Origin: Trema orientale
Lineage: Eukaryota; Streptophyta; Magnoliopsida; Rosales; Cannabaceae
Assembly (NCBI GenBank): GCA_002914845.1
Contig: JXTC01000083.1
Coordinates: 203,297 to 267,296, forward strand
Direction of reading: 5' to 3'
Length of the DNA: 64,000 nucleotides
The notes under the pieces are model-generated. The model worked only from the letters and a program-made list of their open reading frames with translations. It made no database searches and was not told the origin of the DNA. Made by a program: the position numbers and the translations under genes. How positions within the stretch are numbered: the first letter of the stretch is position 1; each line of letters starts with the position of its first letter. Below are positions 34,115-46,382 of this stretch, one piece after another.

Positions 34115-36042
34115 ATGGTAATTATGTCTACCTTCATTTAAACTAAGTTTTTTCCCCCCTGTAAAATTATCATCAGATATGGGATATAGAAATATCAAGC
34201 CATGGGATATAGTGCTTCCATGAGTATAATCGATATTGTTGCTTGCTTGGTCACTGGTCCGTAGGGTCTTTGAAATATGTTTGAATGTTGTGGGTTAAGG
34301 TTTTGAATTTTGGTCTGCAATATGGATTAAACTTGCTAATGTATATAGAGCTAATACTTCCTCAAATACCAAATGCATTATTGATATGCTTTGAGCTAGG
34401 TGAATTTTATCTACTTCTTTAGAAAATTCTTACAGTTCTAATCTTTACACTATGGTTTCAGGCTACCAATGAGAATCTTCCCCCAAATGTAATCAAGCAA
34501 CTTGCAAAGGAATTGAAAAATCTTGATGAATCCCCTCCCGAGGGCATTAAAGTTGGGGTGAATGACGATGATTTTTCTATTATATTTGCTGATATTGAAG
34601 GCCCAGGCATGTAGTTCTGTCTTAAAACTTCAACGTACTTTTGAATTGCTGGGAGTATAATGTGATATTAGAATTCTTTACCTTGCAGCTGGGACTCCAT
34701 ATGAGAACGGCGTATTCCGAATGAAGTTATTGTTATCTCATGACTTTCCGCATTCTCCTCCCAAAGGTATATACATATAATTATGAAAGCATCATTTAAC
34801 GTGGCATGACTAGCCAATACCAAGAAAATGGGTTAAAGCCGAGTTTAATTAATAGGGCAAGAATGTTTTGTTCCTTGATGCTGTAATAATAGTTGATAGC
34901 ATGAATATAGGAGAGATTTTCTGATCCTTCAATGTTTTTGGTAAAGTTATTATTTGTTTTCGGCATGCTTTAAACTTTTGGTGTTTTAAAATTTTCTAGG
35001 TTACTTTCTGACGAAGATTTTCCATCCAAACATTGCAAATAATGGTGAAATTTGTGTGAACACACTGAAGAAAGATTGGAATCCAAGTCTTGGATTGCGA
35101 CACGTTCTTATTGTGAGTTCTTTTGACGACACGGATTCCTGTTCATTTGAGAAGAATTGTCTCAGGAAAATCTTTGAGATGTTATATCTACTCTGATATT
35201 CCGATTCTTGGGACTTTTTGACAACAGGTAGTTAGGTGTTTATTGATTGAGCCTTTTCCAGAATCAGCGCTGAATGAACAGGCTGGCAAGATGCTTCTTG
35301 AAAATTATGACGAGTATGCCAGACATGCCAGGTAAGTAAATTATGCCTTTCTTGTAGTCTCTATAATGTGTGTTAGTCATAGACTATGACCAAGCCCTTG
35401 AAGAAAATGGTTCCTTTGGCCATCTGTTGTGCTGACCTTCAACTGGTTCCTTTTTGGTTGTTAAATGTGGAAAAATAGATGTATACCAATTTGACAAATC
35501 TCCATATGAGTTGAAAGTTCAATCGGCTGAAAAAGAATTGGAACTTTCACAATCTAAGATGGTTTAAATGTGTATTATCTACCCATTCAATTGTTAGTTT
35601 TATATAATTATCATCCACGAATATGAAACACGCTTGGAAATATTTTAAAACTGGGTTCTGCCCTTTTGTTAGGATTTACACTGGAATTCATGCGAAGCCA
35701 AAACCCAAATTTAAAACAGGAGCCATTTCTGAATCCACAACCGCATTGAATGTCGACCAAACAAACACCTCCGTAATAAATCCGGAACAAAAGAGCACAG
35801 CAACCAATGCTACGCTCCCATTACCATCCCCACTGGCGACTTCGACGACGGCAGTTGCCAGAGGAAATGGTCCAGAGCAGGCTGCCGTTGTTCGCCCATC
35901 AGAAACAGGAGTTGGTGAGTCGACGACTGCTGCTGCTTCTGCAGCTTCAGTAGTTACACAGAAAAAGGAAGGCGCATTGTTGAAAGCACAGGCTGAAAAG
36001 AAGAAAATAGATGCAAGAAAGAAAAGCTTAAAGAGATTATGA
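34115..36042 (+). CDS. UBC22: Ubiquitin-conjugating enzyme E2 22-like (UBE2S class)
   Basis: Six coding segments: 34115-34117, 34462-34606, 34689-34766, 35000-35112, 35228-35331, 35673-36042. They sum to 813 bp, 270 residues plus stop. The first holds only the ATG, spliced directly to GCTACCAATGAG (MATNENLPP). The E2 fold is complete: HPN motif ([10 protein letters not shown]), active-site cysteine about residue 94 in GEICVNTL, then [14 protein letters not shown] and [18 protein letters not shown] Ser/Thr/Ala-rich tail follows, ending in a Lys-rich stretch, ARKKSLKRL, like the C-terminal peptide by which UBE2S enzymes dock on the anaphase-promoting complex. By family it builds Lys11-linked ubiquitin chains in the nucleus or cytosol. 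Intron 2 starts GC (CCAG|GCATGT) and ends TTGCAG; any GT alternative breaks the frame. The other introns are GT-AG. It converges with the bZIP gene at 39910-45410. Confidence 0.93.
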
Positions 36043-37786
36043 AGTTATATTTTCTTGTGGTTAACGATTGAAAGCTTGTCGTCAATCGATGTTTGTGGCT
36101 AAATTTGTTTTTCATTTTGGAGGGGGCAAAATGTGAACTGTTGAAAGTTGGGTGGGGAGATAAAACGTATGTTATGCTGTAAGGAACATTTCCATTTGTG
36201 AAAAGGGGATGATGGATCAGATAATTTACCAGCTTTCCTGTCATTTGTGTTGGAACACTTTTGCTCCTAATAAGAAGAAACTGATGAAGTCTTTTGCATT
36301 GAAAATGATTCTTAGTTTAATTATGTTTACCTGATTTTGAGGCCAGAAAACGTGGGAGTAACGAGGCATTTACGACATACGGCCCAACTTGAGTGAAAAA
36401 GGAGAAAGGGCAATGCTTTTTTTTTTTTTTTTTTTTCAGTAAAAACAAAAAGAAAAAAAAAGAAATGAAAAAGAAGAAGGAAGTGGCATCTTTTGCTACC
36501 CGAGGCCTACTAGTTTTGTGTTAATATGTATTTTGGGGTAAAGAAAACAAAAAGCCAAAAGGAGAAGTGGTGGGAACAAAAGGTTAATATTTTTACTTTT
36601 TTGTTTTTTTTTTCTCCCCCGAGGTCAAATGGTTAATACTCACTGATTAGAGGTAAATATTTCTTTCCATATAGTTTTGACAGAAAATAAATTAATAACA
36701 AGAAAATTCAAAGGCCCACTTTTATCATAATGAAGTAAATATACATATACAATATATATAGGTTGCCAATCCAGTAGGTATTTTTTTTTTTTATCTATGT
36801 GCAGGTATTTTTTTGTTTAGCCGTTGGATCATTATTAGATGATGATCCAACGGCTATAATGAGGTGTATAAAAAGACGTGTATTATTAATGCTATTTCTC
36901 TCTCATACTTTTTAAAATAAAAAAAATATGCATAATAAATTTTTATTGACCAAAATGATACCTATGTATAGATTAAAAAAAAAAAACGTACTAGATTGGT
37001 GCCCATATATATATATATATATTTCTAGAGGTTAAAAAAAAAAGACCATTCCAAACCTAAATCAACCGTGTGGTTTTTCTAAAAAAGTTTGTTGATTTGA
37101 TTGGTTTTGAAAAACATATTTTGTTCATTAGCTGGGTTAGTAGTTTTGACATGTGAAATCATCAAATCGCTGCAAAATTGACTCCGAATCCAATAAGTTC
37201 TTTTTTTTTTACTTGTCGGATCAAATTATCTAACGGCTATAATAATTTGAGTAGTTGAAAAAATATAATAATAAAATTAAATATTTATTATTTAATATTT
37301 TTTTTCTCCACCTTTTACCATGAAAAGACGTGCACAATGACTTTGGGCAAAACAATGCCCTATAGAAAGAAAAAAATTTTACCTACTTGATTGGTGTTCT
37401 ATATATATACACATGTTTTTTTTCCCCCTCTATATCTCTTGAATTATAAAATGGATTAATGAGCTATATAACTTCCCCCAACCCTCTTTTGGAAATTAAC
37501 CTCCTCTCTTTTCTTATTTTTTTCTTTTAAATTATTTTTAACTTCTTTTTTTTCCCCATAAAATGGTGCAGAATAATCCAAAATACCGTAGTCAAACTCG
37601 ACGGACCCTAGGCGAGTAATCTTGACTAGCCCAATCAAGTTTGACTGGGTCCAACTGAATCCAACTCGACTAGATCAAGTCGGGCTTGATCGGACCAGTC
37701 AAGTTCAACGAAGGTTTTCGCCAAATCACAATTTTATATTTGAAATCGTCATTTAGGTGTTTGATTTCAATTAAACCTCTTAAATT
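36043..37786. other. 3' flank of the UBC22-like gene, AT-rich
   Basis: The first ~250 bases are the presumed 3'UTR. Beyond are poly-T and poly-A runs (e.g. 36418-36437), AT runs, a hairpin (listed) and a GTTGACTGG/CGACTAG-repetitive patch near 37590-37710. No gene. Confidence 0.5.
36818..36856. repeat. Perfect 15-bp inverted repeat (hairpin)
   Basis: TAGCCGTTGGATCAT (36818-36832), a 9-base loop, then ATGATCCAACGGCTA (36842-36856). A related half-copy (TAACGGCTATAAT) lies at ~37223. The CCGTTGGATC word is common in plant MITEs, so this may be the core or end of one. Confidence 0.85.
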
Positions 37787-38152
37787 AGGGAAAAAAAAAA
37801 AAACTTTGAAGTTTGGGTGTTATACAATTTAAATTCTGAAGTTTGGACTCCGCAAAATAATACTCTGAGATTAAGAATTTCTGAAAATTAATACCATGAA
37901 CTGACTTTTTGACTAATTTTAGTAACAAAAAAACAAACAATGATATCCTCCATTAAAATTAGATTAGTGCTTATTGTTTTCCGTAATTTTAAGGATATTA
38001 TTGTCTTTTACCAATTAAAGTTATTCAAAAAGTCAACTCAATGTATTTATTTTCAAAAATTCTTAATCTCAGGATATTATTTTGCAGAGTCTAAACTTCG
38101 AGGTTTAAATTGCATAACAGCTAAACTTTAGGGTATTTTTTTGCGGTTTACT
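37787..38152. mobile_element. Palindromic MITE, copy A
   Basis: The left arm (ACTTTGAAGTTTGGGTGTTA, then GCAAAATAATACTCTGAGAT, then AAGAATTTCTGAAAATTAAT) is mirrored by the right arm (ATTCTTAATCTCAGGATATT, then TTTTGCAGAGTCTAAACTTC). Ends read TTAGGGAAA and, reversed, TTAGTAAACC. Arm length is about 130 bp. No coding capacity. Confidence 0.8.
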
Positions 38153-38578
38153 AAAAAAAAAAAAAAAAACACACACATTTTAACTCCCCGAAGACTCAAA
38201 ATTTCATTTTTAAAAACAATTTTGAGGGTATTTAGAAAATTTTAGGAAAAAGGACATTATTTGAAAATACAAAAAATCTCATTAAAAAGAAGGTTACTGA
38301 ACTAATTACTAGTTTTAAAATTTTTTAAAGGTATTTAACTTAACGACCCCTCATAAACTCAGTTATGTATTTGCTGTATTGTAACTTGTTTATTTTGTTT
38401 TGATGAGACAAGCGGTTTGCTGTTGTTTGTTGGCTTAAATTTTAAAGTTCAAGGGGTTAGTTATTCAAATTTGGATTGTGAAGTTTGAGAATTTATATGA
38501 AATAGATAGTGACTTATGAGTTTATATTAAATGATCGTTATATTTTTTTTAAGGCAATAATGATTATGTTTTAAATTT

Positions 38579-38965
38579 AGGGTAAACTACAAAAAAAATA
38601 TCAGAGGTTTTGGTATTCTGCAATTTAAATTTTGAAATTTAGACTGTGCAACATAATACATATTAAGAATTTTTGAAAATTAATACCTTGTACTTATTTT
38701 TTTGAATTATGGTCTTTTAACAGTTAAAATTATTCAAAAAGACAACTTAAGGTATTAATTTTTAGAAATTCTTAATCTCAGATTTTTATTTTGTAAAGTC
38801 CAAATTTCAGGGTTTAAATTTTTGAATTATGGTCTTTTAACAGTTAAAATTATTCAAAAAGACAACTTAAGGTATTAATTTTTAGAAATTCTTAATCTCA
38901 GATTTTTATTTTGTAAAGTCCAAATTTCAGGGTTTAAATTGCAGAACACTCATACTTTAAGATTA
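38579..38965. mobile_element. Palindromic MITE, copy B, expanded by an internal duplication
   Basis: Same family as 37787-38152: AGGGTAAACTACAAAAAAAA start, GCAATTTAAATTTTGAAATT, TTAAGAATTTTTGAAAATTA, then the right arm with AAATTCTTAATCTCAGATTT. The right arm occurs twice in tandem (see 38701-38940). The right end is eroded into ATTTTTATT repeats. Confidence 0.75.
38701..38940. repeat. Perfect 120-bp tandem duplication
   Basis: 38701-38820 and 38821-38940 are identical base for base. The unit is the right arm of a MITE. No mismatch was seen over 120 bp in otherwise diverged DNA. Confidence 0.97.
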
Positions 38966-39909
38966 TTTTTATTTTTATTATTTTTATTATTTTTTTGACA
39001 TAACAGAAGCCTATAAGTAAAAACCGACCAAATAGCCTAAATAAAGTTCTGATTTGATTTTTTTTTTCTTTTTTTAAAAAGTCTACCAAATAGCCTAAAT
39101 GTGATTTGATTTGATTCTGTTCAAAAGTTTTATATGACCAAATAAGATTTTACATATATAGTTTGGTTAATAGTTTTTCAAACCGACCACAAAACCCTAC
39201 ATCATCTATTTCTTGACACGATGAACTACATATCTTTTCTTCAGGATTTTTTTTTTCCTTTTTCCAAAGATTTATCTTTTAACTAATAAATACGAGCTCA
39301 TGTAAAATTCAAATTTACACAACATTAAGCATAAATTTTAATGATCTTTTAACCACCCTTGTTCGTTTTAAGTAGAGACCACACCATGTACAAAGGTGGA
39401 AAAACATGTTACATCATTATATTTTGAGTGTCTCCAGTACTAGGGGATATTATACATACACAAATTGTGAAAAAAGTAGGTGACAGTCAATGTTTATTTG
39501 ACCATAGTCGTGACTTTCAGTTGGTCATTTGCCCTTAGTGGTGCTTGATATCTGTAAGTGAGGAAGACAAATGAGCATAAAACAATCTCATAAAAAGTCT
39601 CAAAGGTGAGTGAGACACTACTGAAGACTGGAAGACAGGAAGAGAGACTGAGGAGAACAACTCAGCAAAAAGAAAATATCAACAAAGTTCTGTTAAGAGA
39701 AGTTCCAAATGCAGTCCTCACCACTCCCAACCACAAATCCCCCTTCCCCCAAAAAAGAAAAAAAAAATGAAAAAAAAGAGGGAAAATTTAAAAACAAGAA
39801 AAGTCTCCTCAACAAGGAGAGACTTCCAAACTAGCAGTTAATATTAGTGACATAACCATAATACACTTAAAATAGTTACATTACACTTATATTTGGGAAA
39901 AAACAGTAG
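38966..39909. other. Intergenic, then 3'UTR side of the bZIP gene
   Basis: No gene. On the minus strand a candidate AATAAA poly-A signal lies at 39493-39498, about 410 bp after the bZIP stop codon. The interval 39600-39909 is probably its 3'UTR. Confidence 0.45.
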
Positions 39910-42900
39910 TCAGAATGGAGCTGAGCTTGTTCTCCGCAGCTGATTCTTTGGCTCTGGAGACGGTGCACTTGGCAACATCTTTTCCATCTCCTGAAAAACA
40001 AGGACGATTTATGAAAAGGGTTTAGTTTGAATGAACAAAAAATTTATGTATATGGGATTTGTGACATTAAAAACACAGGATTATTTATGAAAACTGGGAT
40101 TTGTGACAGTAAAAACAGACATCAACACTCACTATTCTAGTCCCAGATTTGGGCCCTTTGGCACTGTCCAGGACAAAGCAAATATAGATGAATTCAGTAG
40201 CAATATACACACATCTACCAAGTTATCTATTACAGCCGGTCATTTCCCACAAGGAAATAGAATGAAAGCCTCCGTAGCATTATGGATAAGTAGAAGCTTT
40301 ATGAACTTGAGCTAATAAAGCATCATCACCCAGATATCCATAAAGTATATTTTAAACCCCAAAAGTTGCAGATAGTGCTCAATTAACATAATACAAGAAG
40401 CAGTCTCACCATATTGGCTTCAAGCAAGAGTCTTCAAATCAAGACATGAGGTTTTTATTATTAAGAAACAGATAGAACGGAGGGCAAAAGTAAGACATAA
40501 ATAGATCCACACTAAGAGCACAGAATAAATAATATTTAACTTCTGTGCAGGCAAGAGACTAAAATGGTTGTACTTTCGACGGCCACTAGAAGAAAACCCC
40601 ATGCAAAGAAAAATCGTTTCTTTCACAACAGCCCAAATTTTAACCTGGAAGAGTTAGATGTTATCAAAAGCTCTAACAAAATGTAACATGAGCCATGAGG
40701 TACCGAGAAAGCAGCAGAGGTACTCTGAATCTGAGATAAGGAATTTTGAGATCTCACTACACTTCATATTGTGACTAGCCTGAAAAATCTTGTAACAGTA
40801 AGTCTTTGAGGGTCAACCCTCAAAAAATTTCAAAATATAGCTAGAAAGAAGTTCATCCACCTCTTCTTAATCACCGAAGAAACAGATAACAAATTTTTCA
40901 ATAGTCATAACAGAAAATTGCTACTAACTCACGGTTGAGTAATCATTTAGTATATGCCAATAACTTGAACTGGAAATTGTATGATTTTCACTATGGCAGA
41001 TATATGCTCAAATCTGAAAAGTGACACTGCTCACATCTAAAAAGGGACACTGTAATTTTGACAGTCTTGAAAGATCTTTGTTTCAAATAGGTCAGACGAT
41101 TTGAACTCGAAATATAATATATTATTGTATCAAAAATTTCTACTACTAAAGAATCATACAATTTTAACCAACCCATAGAAGACCGAAGAGAGGGTCCGAA
41201 AACGCTACTTCGTTTTGCAATTGTATCTTTTTTCTTCAATTAAATGAGCAGTGGAAAAGAAACTATAATAAATTTTCCTTCCCCTTGTGCTTAGTAGTCA
41301 GCATGAGCATAATAAGGGATAGAGAAACAAATCTCACTTCAAACTTTTGCTACATTCTACAAAACATTCATCCATTTCTTTCTAAAAAGAAAAGGTCAGA
41401 ACATTAAATATAAGGAAAGAGTGGCTAATCACATTCCAATGAAGCAATCTCAGGTTGAGATTCTTTTTTCCAAATTCTCGTTTAAAATTTTCTCTAGAAA
41501 AGAAAACTAAGAAAATTAATTATAAAGGAAAAACTATACATCCAAAGAAGCAGCACAAAATCTAGAATTATCATGTTAATTTTGAAAGCACAAAATAACA
41601 CGTACTATTGATTTTCAAGCAAACAACATAATTACATGCTTCAGGCACATTGTCTATAAGGTCTGCTACATGCACGCATGATATGAAAGTAAGTGAAGGT
41701 TTAGCAATAAATTTGACCAATAAAAGAACTTAATGCCCAGGCCAAGTATGAAGTTTTGTAGATAGAACTATTCTTATTCCAGATGTACAAAAATATTGAA
41801 AAATATATAATTACCTAAATGAAAATCAATAAAAGTGGATGCAAATGCGAAATGACACAAAACTTACCTTAGAACATGAAATTGTTATTGAAACTTAAGG
41901 AGTGAGAGGAGAGGAGTGGATGATGCATCAATTAAACTAGTTTCTATAATCTTCTCAAAATTTACAAGTCCACTAATAATTTCTTTTATAGTATAATGAT
42001 TCGACTGGATATATTTATAGCATATAAACTAAAAGCCAACCTGAGCCAAAAAACCTACCTCATTCATAAAACAATTTACTTGTTGTACGTAAAAGTTACA
42101 TTAAGAAGTAACTAGAAAATAAATATTATAAAGTGATTATCATACTTAATTTCATAGCACATGTTGTAGTGCTCAATCTCACCTATAAAAAAAGGTGAAA
42201 GTGTTTTCTGGAAGTGGGGCCATAAATGTAACATGTGACAACCATGCCAAGTATAAATTTGTAAGCCATCAGATTTTACTTTGGCTCCATAAATTAAAAG
42301 GATAGATTTTGGGGCCCTAGGTAGGATCATTAACTGTGATGCGTGCAACCATACCAAGGCTAGATCTAGCAGTAAGCTTTTGTTAGCCCTTATATTTCAA
42401 ACTGCCACAAACTGAACCTCAACAAAATATTGTGATATCAAATATTTTGACGAAGTACATCAGTTTCCATGCTTGGACAATTTTTTCCCTTGATACTCAA
42501 TTTAATTCTACAAGGAAAACTAATTGTTCCTCACTAGTTTCCACATCAGCAGCCATGGACTGAAAAACATTTGATACCACTGCTGATGTTTCAGTGATAT
42601 CTCAATATGTCCATCCTCGTCCAAGGTAGAGGATACTCGAAGAAATCCAGTTCAATCAACTAAGCAAACAAACAAAAAGGAAAGAAAATAGAAAGAAGGA
42701 CAATTGTGGAGTCAGAACTGATATTAAATAGCTATCTCCTATCATCTGTTCTATACAATTTTAACAGAAGTGTTATACATAATCTTATATCAGCCTAGTT
42801 CCTACATAAGGTATCAGCAATCATTCTCATTCTAGGTGATTATAGGAGATACATTGTTCATAAACTTTTGGCTGCTAGTTCAAGATTTAGAAATGATAAT

Positions 42901-45410
42901 TTCAAGACTATCTTGAAGCTTTAGCATTATGAGAACAGTAGTAAAGAAAAAAAATAATGGCTTTTCTCGGTTCTTCTCATACGAAATCAATGTATCCATA
43001 ATCTTGCTCCTCGATGGATCAACAGTGTTTCCTCAATCACATAAGCTAGCAAAAATAAACATATCTTCTTGATTAGAAAATCCAGAAAACAGATCGCAAG
43101 CCCACCAAAACTATGTTAAAGGGTTAAAATCCAGAAGTATGAAAATCATAATCTACAAATTCGAATAATCATATAAAGCAAAAAATACATACATTCTGAA
43201 CAGATAATTCATGCTATGGTTTAGCAAATTCTCTGATGCAAGTTGCAACATCCGCAAAAACTTGAAATCAGACAATTCACCAGAAAAATAGGTAAAATAG
43301 AGATCTGAAAGGTTTGGTCTGATTTAGCCACAGGCCACAGCTTAGAAGATAGAAAAACCTCAAACAAGGCAACATCCTTGTTATGCTCTTACAATTTTAA
43401 AGAAGTGTTTTAGATTCTGATCCATAGAAAATGTAAACATGTCTTGACAAGGTTTGATAGTGCCATCCTAGTTTTTAACATCACGTCTGTTGTATTCCCT
43501 TTTGGGCATAAATATCTTACTTCAATCTTGATGAGGAGTAATAAAGAAGATAGTCCTACAGGCAGACAGCAGTCTGTAAAAAGTTACTAGAATTTCATTT
43601 TGATGCATAAAATGATAAGCACAGTTTTCAACAAATTTTACATTCATATCCAGTAAATTACTTATTACTAACCAAACTCAGAATAACATGGCATGGTTAC
43701 AATCATATGAACATGCAATATGAACCAACTTATTAAACAGTGCTCTGCTCATCTTGCTCCTTATTCTTTTGAACATAAAGATCTGATGCATTAAAAGATA
43801 AAATATAATGCAAATTTAGACCGCCAATGAAAATGAATTAAGCTCGACAACCAACTGTTACAAAGAAAACAATGCTAACATTATTAGCCTGGCAATGCAC
43901 AAAGCAGTGTTGGCCAGCATTCAGAAAATCTGGAGCCATTGGCATCAAAATGCAGTCACTTAGAGAGTGAAAGGATTGCACGGTCGTCCACAATCATAAA
44001 ATAGCTATCTTTAGACAAGAATATTCCAATGGAGATGGCTCCAATATGTAATTGGCTCCAATATGTAATTCAAAAATGAAAATAGCAACTTGTTTTTCCC
44101 TAAATTTGCAAAATTGCTTCCATGAATGGTACACCGTAATGCTTCACTAGAAGCAGCAACAATAAAACCATGTCATTCCAGCACAAAAGAGATAGATCAA
44201 CAATAGAAACCAATGTCACCCATATACAAGAGAAACATAAGCACACTTCCAGAATCAAAGTTAACATCTTGTAATTCGAAAACATTCTAGTTTCAGCAGC
44301 GAGATCAATGTTAACACCAAGAGAGCACGAAAATATGCTTATGATGCTGACAAGAACAAATAAGAAAATTGCAAATACAAATAAGAAAAGAGTGAACCTT
44401 CTGTCTTCTGAGCCTTTCGTTCTCCTCTTCGAGACGTGAGACCTTGTTTTCCAATTCGTGTGTATATGCCTGGCCAACAACATAGATGAATTGAAAAGAT
44501 CACAGAGAAATCAAAACGAAACAGGTAAAATCAACAATAAGAACTAAAATCTCACCTGTCTCCTTGCACGTGACCGGGCTGCGGATTCCCTATTTTTTAT
44601 CATTCTCTTTTGTCTCCTCTCTACAGTTTTTTCAACCACGTCTTCAGGAGCAACTCTTTTTCGTCCTGGTGTCTGGGTATCTGATAGACCACCCATCAAA
44701 GAGGATGGTGACATTATCATTTGGTTTTCGGAGTATGCTGCTTCCAAAATGGGATTTCCACTGTCTGAAAGAGACTGCTGAACCACATGGCCAGGCATAA
44801 AAACTGCCATGGAATTTAGTTGATGCTGGCGTTGTTGTTGTTGTTGTGACTGCTGAACTGGAGGGAGTTGATATTGCATCCATTGAATATGTTGTGAAAT
44901 ATCATGCTGTGGTGGGGCAACAGGATCAACTCCTAAAATAGGACCAACACCCTTTTGGGTTGGAGGAGATTTGGCAACCACTCCAGCTTTCACCAAGAAA
45001 TCCTCAAGGGTCATCTCACCAAGAGTGGGCTGCCGTTCCTGAGCTTTCCTTTCATGGTCATTGTTCTTTTTCTGTTGAATATCCTTCCAAACCTCTTCAA
45101 CAGTCTTTTTGCTAAGATCAGTGAACAAGGTTAGGCTCCCTTGCCGAGGCAAAGATGATGCGGAAGCACCCTGGCCTGCCTGAGCGCCTGAATTATCAAC
45201 GACCATTCCAGTGGTTTGATTTGCTTCAGCAGTCCACACACTCTTCAGAAGCTCATCAAGATTCATGCTACCCAGTGGTTTTCCCAAATCACCAAGCTGA
45301 TTCTGGACCTCATCAAGGGTGAGGCTGTACAACGAACCTTGCCGAGTCAAAGACTGCAACTTAGGGTCTTGGACCGCACCACCTTGAGACCCCATTGTCT
45401 GAGTTCTCAT
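39910..45410 (-). CDS. AREB3: Group A bZIP transcription factor, AREB3 / ABI5-like
   Basis: Three coding segments on the minus strand: 45410-44556, 44469-44398, 39990-39910 (855+72+81 = 1008 bp, 335 residues plus stop). Group A motifs: RQGSLYSLTLDEVQNQLG (23-40), GSMNLDELLKSVW (47-59), SKKTVEEVWKDIQQ (100-113), QPTLGEMTLEDFLVKAGVV (127-145). RQGS at 23-26 and 89-92 and the C-terminal RRTSSAPF are RxxS/T sites typical of SnRK2 targets. The Gln-rich run is near 185-200. The basic region (KRMIKNRESAARSRARR) ends at ~284, and the zipper leucines are 291, 298, 305. By family it binds ABA-responsive elements in the nucleus as a dimer. Splice sites are GT-AG. Intron 2 is 4407 bp, before a 27-codon last exon. 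A second in-frame ATG at 45395 (MGSQGG) matches the usual family start and may be the true one. Confidence 0.93.
39991..44397 (-). other. 4.4-kb intron 2 of the bZIP gene
   Basis: Donor AAG|GTTCAC (44398/44397) and acceptor TTTTTCAG|GAG (39991/39990), both on the minus strand. It contains no recognisable gene and no clear transposon; a 17-bp tandem duplication (GGCTCCAATATGTAATT) occurs at 44037-44070. Short open frames inside it are not supported. Confidence 0.85.
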
Positions 45411-46350
45411 TCACCAACCTATGAACCCTATTATACCCTACTCATTCTAGAAACAATCTCTCAATACCCTGTAACCAAAAATAAGAATGGTTCAAGTCTC
45501 AATCTGAACCCAATATCGATAATAACCGAAAAATGCCTAAAAAAGAAAAACCAACATCTAAGCCAAAAACAAATAGCTCAAATGAAACAAACCTTTGCCT
45601 ATTTTCTTCTATTTGGCTTTTAGCTTGAAACAGAACAAAATGCCCAGATCAAAATAAGAAAACCCATCAAAATTTTTGAACTAAAACAATATATTGAGAA
45701 GAACAAACTCAGAAAACCCACAAAGCCAAAGTGCAAAAAATAAACTATTCAAACAATAACATGCATGTAGAAGATATGAGCAGTCTTCAGAAAAAAAAAA
45801 AAAAAAAAATCCCAGGAACTAATTTCCAAGTCACCAAACAAAAAACAAAAGAAAATCATCGAAGATTTTATTTTACCCAGATCAAAATAAATTAAATCCA
45901 ATATGTATCGCAGCTTCAATAGTCGCCAGACTAGGAAAACACAGAGAAAAAGGGACAAATGTTCAAATCATCACATGCATGTAGGAGATATCGGCATTCA
46001 AGGGAAACCCAAATAAGCCCAGAAAACGATTTTTAAATACTATTAAAAAAACCAAATGAATAATCAAACAAAAAAATTTTAGCTTGAACAAAAACCATTG
46101 ATGAACAAAAATGGCCCAGATCAAAATAGGGAATAAAAAAAATTAATATTTAAAAGAAATGAAGAGAAAAGATTGTCGGAAGAGATGAAACTTACCAAGA
46201 CTGGGAAAGTGAGATAAAAGAGAAATCTTCAAATCTTTACATGCATGTAGAAGACACTAACACTGTCCAGAAACTGGAAAATGTCCAAAACCGATATCTA
46301 AGTCAGCAGAAAAAAGAATAACCCAAATGAAAGTCCTCAACTTCCCCACA
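45411..46350 (-). other. 5'UTR and probable leader intron(s) of the bZIP gene
   Basis: A donor-like AGTCTTG|GTAAGT occurs on the minus strand at ~46196, implying a leader intron between a first exon (~46197-46335) and the exon containing the ATG. The acceptor could not be fixed by eye. No other gene is present. Confidence 0.5.
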
Positions 46351-46359
46351 GAGAGACTG

Positions 46360-46382
46360 TATATATATGTATATAATATTAT
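46360..46382 (-). promoter_or_regulatory. TATA-rich promoter of the bZIP gene
   Basis: On the minus strand a TATATATAC-type box is followed by the CT-rich AGTCTCTCTGTGGGGAAG leader. Transcription is inferred to begin around 46335. Confidence 0.5.

Noticed and set aside
35623..35672. Upstream extension of the last UBC22 exon to an ATG at 35623
   Set aside because: The splice acceptor at 35672 and family sequence show the exon begins at 35673; the extra codons are intron.
44100..44483. 127-codon frame overlapping exon 2 of the bZIP gene
   Set aside because: Its frame differs from the zipper frame and it is mostly intron.
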